Assembly (NCBI GenBank): GCA_934167445.1
Contig: CAKPKJ010000002.1
Span: forward strand, 1-64,000
Direction of reading: 5' to 3'
DNA from: an uncultured Clostridia bacterium
GTDB lineage: Bacteria; Bacillota; Clostridia; TANB77; CAG-508
Length of the DNA stretch: 64,000 nucleotides
Position numbers and translations under genes: made by a program. This document shows, piece after piece, positions 54,630-63,349 of the stretch (positions are counted from its first letter, which is position 1; every line of letters begins with the position of its first letter). Under the pieces are notes generated by a model that worked only from the letters and a program-made list of their open reading frames with translations, was not told where the DNA came from and searched no databases.

Positions 54630-56342
54630 ATGAGAAAACCAATTCATAAATTTACAAAATATACAGATTTGAAAGAAATGTTACAAAAATCAGGTGAAAA
54701 ATTTGGAGATAGACCAGCATATATATTTAAAACAGAAGAAAAAGGTAAATTTAGGAAAATAACACATAGTGAATTTAGAGAGGAAATAAATGATTTAGGA
54801 ACTAAATTATTAGATTTAGGGCTAAAAAATAAAAGAATAGCTGTAATATCAGAAAATAGATATGAATGGGCAGTAGATTACTTAGCAGTTGCAACTGGAG
54901 TAGGAGTTATTGTACCATTAGATAAATCATTGCCAAATAACGAAATAGAAAGTTTAATAAAACGTTCAGAGGTTGAAGCAATATTTTATTCAAAAAAATA
55001 TGATGAAGTTATGAATAAAATTAAAGAACAAAATGAAACAAATTTAAAATATTTTATATCTATGGATTTAGAAAAAGAAGAAAATGGAATAAAATCACAA
55101 AAAGAATTAGCAGAACAAGGAAAAGCTTTAATCGATAACGGAAATAGAGACTTTTTAGATGCTAAAATAGATAACGAAAAAATGGGAATAATGCTATTTA
55201 CTTCAGGAACAACAGCTATGTCAAAAGCTGTAATGTTATCTCATAAAAATATTTGTTCTAACTTAGCAGATATTGCATCAGTAATAAAGGTAACAGAAAA
55301 AGATAGATTTTTGTCATTTTTACCATTACACCATACTTTTGAATGTACAGTTGGATTCCTATATCCAATATCAGTTGGTGGAGCAATATGTTTCTGTGAT
55401 GGAATAAGACATATCGCAGAAAATATAAAAGAATATAAAATTACAGCAATGATATCAGTTCCGATACTTTTTGAATCTATGTATAAAAAAGTAATGAAAG
55501 GAATTGAAAAAAAAGGAAAATTAGAAACTGTAAAAAAAGGAATGAAAATAAGTCAATTTTTATTGAAATTTGGAATTGATATAAGGAAACAATTATTTAA
55601 AGAAATACACCAAACATTAGGGGAAGATGCTAGGCTATTTGTTTCAGGAGGTGCTGCACTAGATCCAGAAACAGAAAAAGGATTTAATGCAATGGGATTC
55701 ACAATGTATCAAGGATATGGACTTACAGAAAGTTCTCCTGTTATAGCGGCAGAAGATGATAAATATCAAAGAATAGGTTCAATAGGAAAAGCGTTTCCTA
55801 GTATAGAAGCAAAAATAATTAATCCTGACGAAGATGGAATTGGAGAATTGGTAGCAAAAGGGCCATCAATTATGCTTGGATATTATAATAACGAAGAAGC
55901 TACGAAAGAAACATTAGAAGGTGAATGGCTACATACTGGAGATTTAGCAAGAATAGATAAAGATGGATATATCTTTATTTCTGGAAGAAAGAAATTTGTT
56001 ATAGTATTAAAAAACGGAAAAAATATATTCCCAGAAGAGCTAGAAACATTGGTAAATAAAATCGAAGGTGTTAAAGAAAGTTTTGTCTACGGAAGACCAG
56101 AAGATGATGGAGACTATAAAATCTGTGCGAAACTTGTATATGACCCAGAAGTTGTAAAAGAAGAATATGGAACTACAGATGAAAAAGAATTAAAAGATAT
56201 ATTGTGGAAAGAAGTAAAAAAAGTAAACAAAGAAATGCCTGCATATAAATATATAAGAGACATAAGTGTTACCGATAAAGAATTAATAAAAACAACAACA
56301 CAAAAAACAAAAAGAGCAGAAGAAATAAAAACAGTATTATAA
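54630..56342 (+). CDS. Long-chain fatty acid--CoA ligase / AMP-binding enzyme
   Basis: 570 aa ANL-superfamily enzyme. P-loop-like MLFTSGTTAMSKAVMLSHKN at about residues 188-207, YGLTESSPV at about 368-376, the A8 region HTGDLARIDKDGYIFISGRK and a C-terminal Lys-containing motif (ELIKTTTQKTKRAEE). It activates carboxylic acids, probably fatty acids, by adenylation. Probably co-transcribed with the TetR gene. Substrate length cannot be read from sequence. Confidence 0.9.
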   Translation: MRKPIHKFTKYTDLKEMLQKSGEKFGDRPAYIFKTEEKGKFRKITHSEFREEINDLGTKLLDLGLKNKRIAVISENRYEWAVDYLAVATGVGVIVPLDKSLPNNEIESLIKRSEVEAIFYSKKYDEVMNKIKEQNETNLKYFISMDLEKEENGIKSQKELAEQGKALIDNGNRDFLDAKIDNEKMGIMLFTSGTTAMSKAVMLSHKNICSNLADIASVIKVTEKDRFLSFLPLHHTFECTVGFLYPISVGGAICFCDGIRHIAENIKEYKITAMISVPILFESMYKKVMKGIEKKGKLETVKKGMKISQFLLKFGIDIRKQLFKEIHQTLGEDARLFVSGGAALDPETEKGFNAMGFTMYQGYGLTESSPVIAAEDDKYQRIGSIGKAFPSIEAKIINPDEDGIGELVAKGPSIMLGYYNNEEATKETLEGEWLHTGDLARIDKDGYIFISGRKKFVIVLKNGKNIFPEELETLVNKIEGVKESFVYGRPEDDGDYKICAKLVYDPEVVKEEYGTTDEKELKDILWKEVKKVNKEMPAYKYIRDISVTDKELIKTTTQKTKRAEEIKTVL

Positions 56343-56373
56343 AAATTATACAAGATTTAATATATAGCAATAT

Positions 56374-56556
56374 AGCGAAACTTGAATAAAGCTTTTCATT
56401 ACGTTCCTCGGCTTATTACGAAATCCAAGAAATTCTAACTCGTTTTATGGCACCTTTCCATTAAAAATGAACTCTTTCCATAAAACCACATAAGAATTTC
56501 TATAATTTCTCTATTCGCATTTGTCACTTCATTCAAAGCTTTATTCAAGTTTCGCT
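56374..56556 (-). repeat. 183-bp hairpin repeat element, copy B (inverted)
   Basis: Same length as copy A at 51171 and the same core in reverse orientation. Its 22-bp terminal inverted repeats (56374-56395 and 56535-56556) are perfect but have a different sequence from those of copy A. The remaining gap to the next gene (56557-56722) holds a promoter. Confidence 0.85.
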
Positions 56557-56642
56557 TATAATGTTAAATTTTAACGAACACTTGTAACACATTTGTAATA
56601 TTTCTGTAATAAAAATTTAACAGAAAAAATAAGTGCTGTATC

Positions 56643-56671
56643 TTGTAGTTTTTTGTAGGTTAATGTATAAT
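56643..56671 (+). promoter_or_regulatory. Sigma-A promoter for the gene at 56723
   Basis: TTGTAG (56643-56648), 17 bp, TATAAT (56666-56671). Confidence 0.7.
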
Positions 56672-56722
56672 AAAAGAGAACAGCAAAGCTGAATACGCGT
56701 AAGATGAAGGAGGTAATTTACA

Positions 56723-57619
56723 ATGTCTAGATCTGGCATAGTAAATGTGAGAATGGTTATCACTGAAGAAAAGATATTATCAAATATAGATAAAGTACAA
56801 AAATTAATAAATCCAAAAAGTAAAAAACAAATAGTTCAACTAGAAGATGATACATATTTTAAAGATTTGGTTGAATCTATAAAAACATATTTAATAGAAT
56901 ATCCAAAGAAAAAGAATTTTCCACCAAGTGTATATAAAGCTGCATATGGTTTAGTTGAATTTGCAACAAATCAATTTGAAGAAAATACTAAAAAAATTGA
57001 GGAATTAATCCGCCAAAGAGAAGAAAATATTGCATTAGCTGGTAAATTAAAAGAAGTAATGGAAGCAGTTGAAAACAAAGAAGAAGACTGGAAAGATCAA
57101 GTTAAAGCAGCAGAAGAGGATTTCTCAGAGGATATAATAGAACCATTAAATATAATTGGAAAAGCAAAAGGAACAACATCACAAAATTATCAAGATGCAA
57201 TGAAGCTATTAAAAGCAAGAGTAAATAATTTAGAATCTAATCTACATATAGAAATAGATATGGAAAGAATAGAAGACAAATCAAAGGCTTTAAGTTATAT
57301 TGGAATTGAAATTGCAGATGCGTTAAAATCTATTCCAACACCAGTTGAAGAAATAGAAGAACAACCTGTAGTTGAACAAATTGAACAAGTTCAAGAAATA
57401 AAAGAACAAGAAGTAGAACAAAAACAAGAAAATGTTCAAACTGCTCAAGTAGAAGAACAACAACAATATAATCAAGAAATGACATTTGAAACTAAACCAA
57501 GCTTATGGCAAAGATTCAAAAATAGTAAATTTGTAAGAGCAATAAAAGCTGTTACAAGAATAAGAATAGTTTTAGATTATTCAGATGCACTTCCAGAAGG
57601 AAGAGGAGAAAACAAATAA
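56723..57619 (+). CDS. Uncharacterised coiled-coil protein with basic C-terminal motif
   Basis: 298 aa with AAGGAGG upstream of the ATG. Predicted mostly helical, with charged segments (ENTKKIEELIRQREENIALA), a Glu/Gln-rich spacer at about residues 210-255 and a basic end with WQRFKNSKFVRAIKAVTRIR. No signal peptide or long hydrophobic helix; the C-terminal amphipathic basic segment may touch membrane or nucleic acid. I do not recognise a family. It has its own promoter and a good terminator. Confidence 0.8.
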   Translation: MSRSGIVNVRMVITEEKILSNIDKVQKLINPKSKKQIVQLEDDTYFKDLVESIKTYLIEYPKKKNFPPSVYKAAYGLVEFATNQFEENTKKIEELIRQREENIALAGKLKEVMEAVENKEEDWKDQVKAAEEDFSEDIIEPLNIIGKAKGTTSQNYQDAMKLLKARVNNLESNLHIEIDMERIEDKSKALSYIGIEIADALKSIPTPVEEIEEQPVVEQIEQVQEIKEQEVEQKQENVQTAQVEEQQQYNQEMTFETKPSLWQRFKNSKFVRAIKAVTRIRIVLDYSDALPEGRGENK

Positions 57620-57629
57620 TAGTAAAAGT

Positions 57630-57659
57630 GAAGAGGAAAGTTACATAACTTTCCTCTTC
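57630..57659 (+). terminator. Intrinsic terminator after the 56723 gene
   Basis: GAAGAGGAAAGT (57630-57641) pairs with ACTTTCCTCTTC (57648-57659), followed by a T-rich run that overlaps the next -35 box. Confidence 0.8.
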
Positions 57660-57688
57660 TTGACTTTTCCTAACTTATATAGTATAAT
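57660..57688 (+). promoter_or_regulatory. Sigma-A promoter for RNase J, followed by a 260-nt leader
   Basis: TTGACT (57660-57665), 17 bp, TATAAT (57683-57688). The leader 57689-57949 has no ORF; GCATATAGAAATGCTATG could form a small hairpin. RNase J and other RNA-decay mRNAs in Firmicutes are known to be self-regulated through their leaders, so a role is plausible but not shown. Confidence 0.65.
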
Positions 57689-57949
57689 AAAAAACAGTTG
57701 TTAGCATATAGAAATGCTATGTTATGAGATTTTATTATAAATTATACCTAATTAAAATGTAGTAAGGTATACGAAAAAATATGAGAGCGGAAACAAATTA
57801 AATAAAACAAAATAGTTTATATAAAAGCTGGGAGAAGCAATATAAATATAAACTTTATTAATGTATATAAAAATAATTAGGAGAAAAAAATAAAACTCAA
57901 GAGATTAGGCAAAAGCCAATAAAAGTTATAAGAAGAGAAGGGAGATTTT

Positions 57950-59899
57950 ATGGCAGAAGAAAAATTAGAAAAAAGGCCAACAAATAATAAAGCCAAAGTA
58001 GAAACAAAAAGAAAAAGAGTAACTAAAAAAGAAGGAGAAAATGTAAAAAAAACTAGAGAAGGAGTAAAAAGAAATACCAAAAGTTTAGAAAACAAAAAAG
58101 AAACAAGGGCAGTAAAAAAAGAAAATACGAAAACAACCAAAAGAGAAAATACAAGAACAGTAAAATCAGAGAAAGGAAAAGGTACTACTACTAATCAAAG
58201 AAGAAAAACAACAAGAAATACAAATAAATCAATATTTAAAAAATCAAAATTAAAAATAATTCCATTAGGTGGTTTACATGAAATAGGAAAAAATATAACT
58301 GTTTTTGAATACGAAAATGAAATAATAGTTGTTGATTGTGGTTTATCATTTCCAGAAGATGATATGTTAGGAATAGACTTAGTTATACCAGATATAACAT
58401 ATCTAGAAAAAAATGTGGATAAAATAAAAGGATTAGTAATAACACATGGACATGAAGACCATATTGGTTCAATACCATATTTATTGAAAAAAATAAATGT
58501 TCCAATTTATGCAACTAAACTAACAGTTGGATTAATAAAAAATAAATTAGAAGAACACAAATTATTAAGAACAACTGAATTACATGAAGTGACTCAAGGT
58601 GAAACAGTTAAATTAGGAAAAAACTTTAAAGTAGAATTTATTAGAAGTTCACATAGTATCCCAGATTCAGTAATGCTAGGAATAACAACACCAGCAGGAA
58701 CAATATTGCACACTGGTGACTTCAAGGTAGATTTTACTCCAATAGATGGAAAAATAATGGACTTTGGAAGAATTGCTGAACTAGGAGGACAAGGAATTTT
58801 AGCATTAATGTCAGATAGTACAAATAGTGAAAGAAAAGGATTTACAATGTCTGAAAGTTCAGTAGGGGAAGTATTTGATAAATTATTTTTACATTGTACA
58901 AAAAGAATAGTTGTAGCAACATTTGCATCAAATGTACACAGAGTTCAACAAATTGTTAATGCAGCGATAAAATATAACAGAAAAATTGCAGTATGTGGAA
59001 GAAGTATGATAAATATGATTACAACTGCAAGAGAATTAGGTTATATTGAATGCCCAGAAAATTTATTTATTGATATAGATATGATAAAAAATTATACTGA
59101 TGAACAACTAGTTATAATTACAACAGGAAGTCAGGGAGAACCAATGTCAGCATTAACAAGAATGGCAGCTGGAGACCATAGAAAAGTAAAGATTACACCA
59201 AATGACTTAGTAATTATTTCTGCAACACCTATACCAGGAAATGAGAAATTTGTATCAAAAGTAATTGATGACTTAATGCAAATAGGAGCAGAAGTTGTAT
59301 ATAGTGCGTTAGAAGATGTTCACGTATCAGGTCATGCTTGTCAAGAAGAACAAAAATTAATAATAGCATTAGCAAAACCAAAATACTTTATACCAGTACA
59401 TGGAGAATATAGACAATTAATTGCCCATAGTGAAACCGCTCAAAGTATGGGAATAGACAAAGACAACATCATAATGCTACAAAATGGTAGAGTATTAGAA
59501 ATTAATGAAGATAGTGCTGAATTTACAGGTACAGTTCAAAGTGGAAGAGTGCTTGTTGATGGTTTAGGAGTAGGAGATGTTGGAAATATCGTATTAAGAG
59601 ATAGACAACATTTATCACAAGATGGTTTAATAATTATAGTATTAACAATGGACGGATCAACAGGGGAAGTAATAGCCGGACCAGATGTCATTTCAAGAGG
59701 ATTTGTTTATGTTAGAGAATCAGAAAACTTAATGGATGATGTAAAAGCAGTTGTAAGGCATGAAGTAAAAAAATGTGAAGAAAAAGAAATTCGTGATTGG
59801 TCAACAATAAAAACAACTGTAAGAGAAAACTTAAGAGATTATATATTTGCAAAAACAAAAAGAAACCCAATGATAATACCAATTATTATGGAAGTATAA
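57950..59899 (+). CDS. rnj: Ribonuclease J with lysine-rich N-terminal extension
   Basis: 649 aa. A metallo-beta-lactamase/beta-CASP nuclease with 5'-3' exo- and endonuclease activity in mRNA decay. After about 100 residues of Lys/Thr/Glu/Arg-rich low-complexity sequence comes the domain: LGGLHEIGKNITVFEY, DCGLSFPEDDMLGIDLVIPD, the zinc site THGHEDHIGSIPYLL, HTGDFKVDFTP and, in the C-terminal part, HGEYRQLIAHSE. Normal RNase J lacks this extension. The start is ATG with AAGGGAG upstream. Confidence 0.92.
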   Translation: MAEEKLEKRPTNNKAKVETKRKRVTKKEGENVKKTREGVKRNTKSLENKKETRAVKKENTKTTKRENTRTVKSEKGKGTTTNQRRKTTRNTNKSIFKKSKLKIIPLGGLHEIGKNITVFEYENEIIVVDCGLSFPEDDMLGIDLVIPDITYLEKNVDKIKGLVITHGHEDHIGSIPYLLKKINVPIYATKLTVGLIKNKLEEHKLLRTTELHEVTQGETVKLGKNFKVEFIRSSHSIPDSVMLGITTPAGTILHTGDFKVDFTPIDGKIMDFGRIAELGGQGILALMSDSTNSERKGFTMSESSVGEVFDKLFLHCTKRIVVATFASNVHRVQQIVNAAIKYNRKIAVCGRSMINMITTARELGYIECPENLFIDIDMIKNYTDEQLVIITTGSQGEPMSALTRMAAGDHRKVKITPNDLVIISATPIPGNEKFVSKVIDDLMQIGAEVVYSALEDVHVSGHACQEEQKLIIALAKPKYFIPVHGEYRQLIAHSETAQSMGIDKDNIIMLQNGRVLEINEDSAEFTGTVQSGRVLVDGLGVGDVGNIVLRDRQHLSQDGLIIIVLTMDGSTGEVIAGPDVISRGFVYVRESENLMDDVKAVVRHEVKKCEEKEIRDWSTIKTTVRENLRDYIFAKTKRNPMIIPIIMEV

Positions 59900-59910
59900 T
59901 AAAATGTAGT

Positions 59911-59938
59911 AATACCAAGCTATTTAAAACTTGGTATT
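59911..59938. terminator. Bidirectional terminator after RNase J
   Basis: AATACCAAG (59911-59919) pairs with CTTGGTATT (59930-59938), followed by ACTTTTTT. Confidence 0.75.
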
Positions 59939-59976
59939 ACTTTTTTATTGCCATTTTGATATCTAATTAATAGAAT

Positions 59977-60183
59977 TTAATTCTCTTCTTTAAAATTTCT
60001 ACCTACTAAAAAATCTAAAGATGTATTATAAAAATCTGCTAATTTAATAAGACTATTAATATCAATTGTTATTTCTCCATTTTCATATCTTGAATATGTT
60101 TGCTGTGTACAACCAAGAATTTTAGCGACTTGACTTTGCGTTAAATCGTGGTCTTCTCTTAAATCTCGAATGCGTAAATTCAT
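59977..60183 (-). CDS. Small XRE-family HTH regulator
   Basis: 68 aa from the ATG at 60183 (AGAGG 8 nt upstream; the GTG at 60192 lacks a site). The whole protein is a Cro/CI HTH: IRDLREDHDLTQSQVAKILG, then CTQQTYSRYENGEI and NTSLDFLVGR. It is divergent from the surface-protein gene at 60285, with a palindrome between them, so it probably represses that gene and itself. Confidence 0.9.
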   Translation of the reverse strand: MNLRIRDLREDHDLTQSQVAKILGCTQQTYSRYENGEITIDINSLIKLADFYNTSLDFLVGRNFKEEN

Positions 60184-60227
60184 TTTATTCACCTCTAAAA
60201 AATTATAAAATATTCTTAAGACGTGTA

Positions 60228-60256
60228 TTGACTTTTACGCGTTATACGTGTAAAAT
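60228..60256 (+). promoter_or_regulatory. Promoter with internal palindromic operator for the 60285 gene
   Basis: TTGACT (60228-60233) and TAAAAT (60251-60256), 17 bp apart. The spacer and -10 hold the imperfect palindrome TTTACGCGT-TAT-ACGTGTAAA (60234-60254). ACGTGTA also occurs at 60221-60227. Confidence 0.7.
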
Positions 60257-60284
60257 AAATTCAAATTATATACGGAGGAAAAAT

Positions 60285-61394
60285 ATGGATAAAGAGAGAA
60301 ATAAAGGAATAACATTAATTGTACTTGTAGTTACAATAATAGTTTTATTAATTTTGGCTGGTGTTTCAATTGCAATGTTAACGGGAACAAATGGAATATT
60401 AACACAGGCAAAAAATGCTAAAAAGGCAACAGAGGAGGAAACTGAAAATGAAAAAAGGAAATTATCACAAGTAGAGGCAAGTACACACTTAGAAAATTAT
60501 GATTATACAGATACAGAAGGAAATATAGCAAAGATTCCAGCAGGATTTGCTGTTTCAAATGTAGAGGGTGAAAACTTAGTAAGTAAAGGACTTGTAATAA
60601 TAGGAGAGACTGGCAATGAATATGTATGGATTCCGTGCACAACTGATGAACAAGATACAAACAAAGTACAATATAAAAGAGAAACTGAAAAATGGGGAAT
60701 AGAAGATGATAACGGAACATTAGCAACAAAAGATGAATTAACATTGACAGAAGAGATTCCTTCTGAAGAAGAAGAAAAAGCAGGAATAACTGTAGAAGTT
60801 TTGAATGAAATAGTAAAACAAATAAAATCAGAAAAAGTAAGTGTAAAAAATAACGGTGGGTACTATATTGGAAGATATGAAACAGGAAAAGAAAAAAATA
60901 GTGCAGTAGTAAAACAAAATAAAATGCCTTATAGAGAAATTAGCTGGAGTACAGCTTATGACCTAGCTAGAGGATTAAATATAAAAGATGGTGCTACATC
61001 ATATTTATGTTCAAGTTATGCTTGGGATACTGCCGTAAATTTTATAGAAAAAAACAGTATATGGACTAATTATGGAGCGTCAAGAGAAGATACTAATGAA
61101 AATTGGTTAGATAAAGAAGTAAAAGATAAAAATGAAAATGTAATAAAGCAAATTAATAGTGCAAAATTACTTAATACAGGATTAACAACAGCAAAATTAA
61201 ATATTTTTGATTTAGCTGGTAACGCATCAGAATATACAACTGAAATATTACCCAATACTGGTGAAGAGGCTGTAATTCGTGCAGGTGCTTATTATGATTT
61301 GCAATTTTGGACTCTTTCATCAGCAGGATATCGTTGGGATACAGCCAATAAGAATCTTTCTAAGGCGTTTAGAGTTACATTATTCTTAAACTAA
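60285..61394 (+). CDS. Surface protein with prepilin-like leader and FGE/sulfatase-modifying-factor-like domain
   Basis: 369 aa from the ATG at 60285 (ACGGAGGAAA upstream). The leader GITLIVLVVTIIVLLILAGV is nearly the same as in the protein at 18755. A spacer rich in Glu/Lys follows (to about residue 55), then a domain with YVWIP, GGYYIGRYETG, YREISWSTAYDLARG, SYLCSSYAWDTAVNFI, NIFDLAGNASEYTTE and YRWD...AFRV, the pattern of formylglycine-generating-enzyme-like folds. Such folds are widely used as binding modules; catalytic cysteines of true FGE are not evident. Controlled, by context, by the divergent XRE protein. Confidence 0.75.
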   Translation: MDKERNKGITLIVLVVTIIVLLILAGVSIAMLTGTNGILTQAKNAKKATEEETENEKRKLSQVEASTHLENYDYTDTEGNIAKIPAGFAVSNVEGENLVSKGLVIIGETGNEYVWIPCTTDEQDTNKVQYKRETEKWGIEDDNGTLATKDELTLTEEIPSEEEEKAGITVEVLNEIVKQIKSEKVSVKNNGGYYIGRYETGKEKNSAVVKQNKMPYREISWSTAYDLARGLNIKDGATSYLCSSYAWDTAVNFIEKNSIWTNYGASREDTNENWLDKEVKDKNENVIKQINSAKLLNTGLTTAKLNIFDLAGNASEYTTEILPNTGEEAVIRAGAYYDLQFWTLSSAGYRWDTANKNLSKAFRVTLFLN

Positions 61395-61414
61395 TACAAA
61401 TAAAATACGCAAAA

Positions 61415-61449
61415 TAAAATGTCACACAACATACAAAGATGTGACATTT
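61415..61449 (+). terminator. Intrinsic terminator after the 60285 gene
   Basis: AAAATGTCACA (61415-61425) pairs with TGTGACATTTT (61439-61449), followed by a T-run. Confidence 0.8.
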
Positions 61450-61544
61450 TTATTTTTTTTAATACATAAAGAAGGAATTATGTAAAATGTGTCGAATTAT
61501 ATAAATGTGTATATTAATGAAAAATACAAGAAAGTGGGAGAAAA

Positions 61545-63338
61545 ATGCCAAGATATAGTGACGAAATTATAGAAGAAGTAAGACAATCAAACGACATAGT
61601 TGATATAATATCACAATATATGCATTTAAAAAGAAGTGGACGAAATTATTTTGGATTATGTCCATTTCATAATGAAAAATCACCTTCTTTTTCTGTTTCA
61701 CCAGATAAGCAAATATTTCATTGCTTTGGTTGTGGAGTAGGTGGAAATGTATTTACATTTTTAATGAAAATAGAAGGAATAAGTTTTGTAGAAGCAGTTC
61801 AGTCTTTAGCCGAGAGAGCAAATATACAATTACCGACATTTGAAAATAGTGCCGATTCAGCAAGAGAAGAACTAAAAGCAAAAGTGTATAAAGTAAACGA
61901 GTTTACAGCTACTTTTTATCACGAAAATCTATACAAACCCACAGCAAAAGAAGCACAAGAGTACATTAAAAAGAGAAAATTAACAAATGAAATTTTACAA
62001 TCATTTAGAATTGGTTTTTCTGGAAAATTTGATGAACTATATAAAGCACTAAAAAAAGAAGGATTTAACGACCCGGAAATTTTGGAATCAGGTTTAGTAA
62101 ACAGAAATGACAATGGTGCATATATAGATAGATATAGAAATAGGTTAATGTTTCCAATATGTGATGCACGAGGAAGAGTAATTGCATTTGGAGGAAGAGT
62201 TTTAGACGATTCAAAACCTAAATATATAAATTCACCAGAAAATGTAGTCTATAGTAAAGGTAGAAATTTATTTGGACTAAATGTTGCAAAGAAAAGTCAA
62301 GAAACCAAAAAAAGAATTCTTATAGTAGAAGGATATATGGATGTAATATCTTTACAACAAAGAGGAATTCCAAATGTAGTTGCACCATTAGGAACAGCGT
62401 TAACACAACAGCAAGGATGGTTGCTAAGAAAAAATTCGGAACAAATAGTATTAAGTTTTGATTCAGATGAAGCAGGGCTACAAGCAAAAATAAGAGCACT
62501 AGATATATTACAAAATATGGGATGTGATATACGTGTGTTGCAAATGGAAGGTGCTAAAGACCCTGATGAATTTATTGTAAAATATGGCAATGCAAGATTC
62601 AAAAATTTAGTGGATAAAGCATTATCAGTAATTGAATTTAAAGTAAAATTATTGAAAAAAAACTTGAATTTAGAAAATACAAATGACAAAATAAAATTTT
62701 TAAATGAAATTGCAAAATTAATATCTAAAGTTGATAATAACATTGAAAGGGAAATTTATATTGAAAAAATTGCTAAAGAATATGAAATTTCAAAAGAAGC
62801 TATTTATGCAGAAGTAAATAAACTTACATACGCAGGAAACAAAAGTGAGAAAATATTGGACAAGCCAAAACCAGTATTTACACATAAAAAAGTAGAACAA
62901 GTAGTTTCAGAGGCAGTAATAAGAAGAGAAAATACAGTACTTGCAATATTGCTAATGGGGGATTTAAGTATTTTTCAAATTATAAAATCAAATATTACAG
63001 TTGAAGATTTTAAAGACGAATTAAATAAGCAAATTGCTCAAAAAATGTATGAAGAATTTGAAAAAGGAAATAGTAATATAAATGCAATTTTAGATAAAAT
63101 GGATGAAGAAGAACAAAGTCATATAACAGAAATATTAGCAGATGATTATGAATTAGATGACATTGAAAAGGCAATAGATGATGTTATGCAAAGCTATGAA
63201 AAAGATAAATTGACTAGTAGAAAATTTGAGATTCTTGAAATATTAGAAAAAAATGACGGAACTTTGGAGCAAGAAGAAAAAAGTAAATTAGAAAAAGAGC
63301 TAAGTGATACTATAAGTAGATTAGCTAAAATGAAATAG
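61545..63338 (+). CDS. dnaG: DNA primase
   Basis: 597 aa. CHC2 zinc-binding domain with CPFHNEKSPSF and FHCFGCGVGGNVFTF at about residues 40-70, catalytic core with KYINSPENVVYSKGRNLFGL, TOPRIM motifs RILIVEGYMDVISL and LSFDSDEAGLQA at about 263-310, and a helical C-terminal helicase-binding region. It makes RNA primers for replication. rpoD follows 11 bp later, the conserved dnaG-rpoD macromolecular-synthesis operon order. Confidence 0.96.
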   Translation: MPRYSDEIIEEVRQSNDIVDIISQYMHLKRSGRNYFGLCPFHNEKSPSFSVSPDKQIFHCFGCGVGGNVFTFLMKIEGISFVEAVQSLAERANIQLPTFENSADSAREELKAKVYKVNEFTATFYHENLYKPTAKEAQEYIKKRKLTNEILQSFRIGFSGKFDELYKALKKEGFNDPEILESGLVNRNDNGAYIDRYRNRLMFPICDARGRVIAFGGRVLDDSKPKYINSPENVVYSKGRNLFGLNVAKKSQETKKRILIVEGYMDVISLQQRGIPNVVAPLGTALTQQQGWLLRKNSEQIVLSFDSDEAGLQAKIRALDILQNMGCDIRVLQMEGAKDPDEFIVKYGNARFKNLVDKALSVIEFKVKLLKKNLNLENTNDKIKFLNEIAKLISKVDNNIEREIYIEKIAKEYEISKEAIYAEVNKLTYAGNKSEKILDKPKPVFTHKKVEQVVSEAVIRRENTVLAILLMGDLSIFQIIKSNITVEDFKDELNKQIAQKMYEEFEKGNSNINAILDKMDEEEQSHITEILADDYELDDIEKAIDDVMQSYEKDKLTSRKFEILEILEKNDGTLEQEEKSKLEKELSDTISRLAKMK

Positions 63339-63349
63339 GGGTGAAAAAA

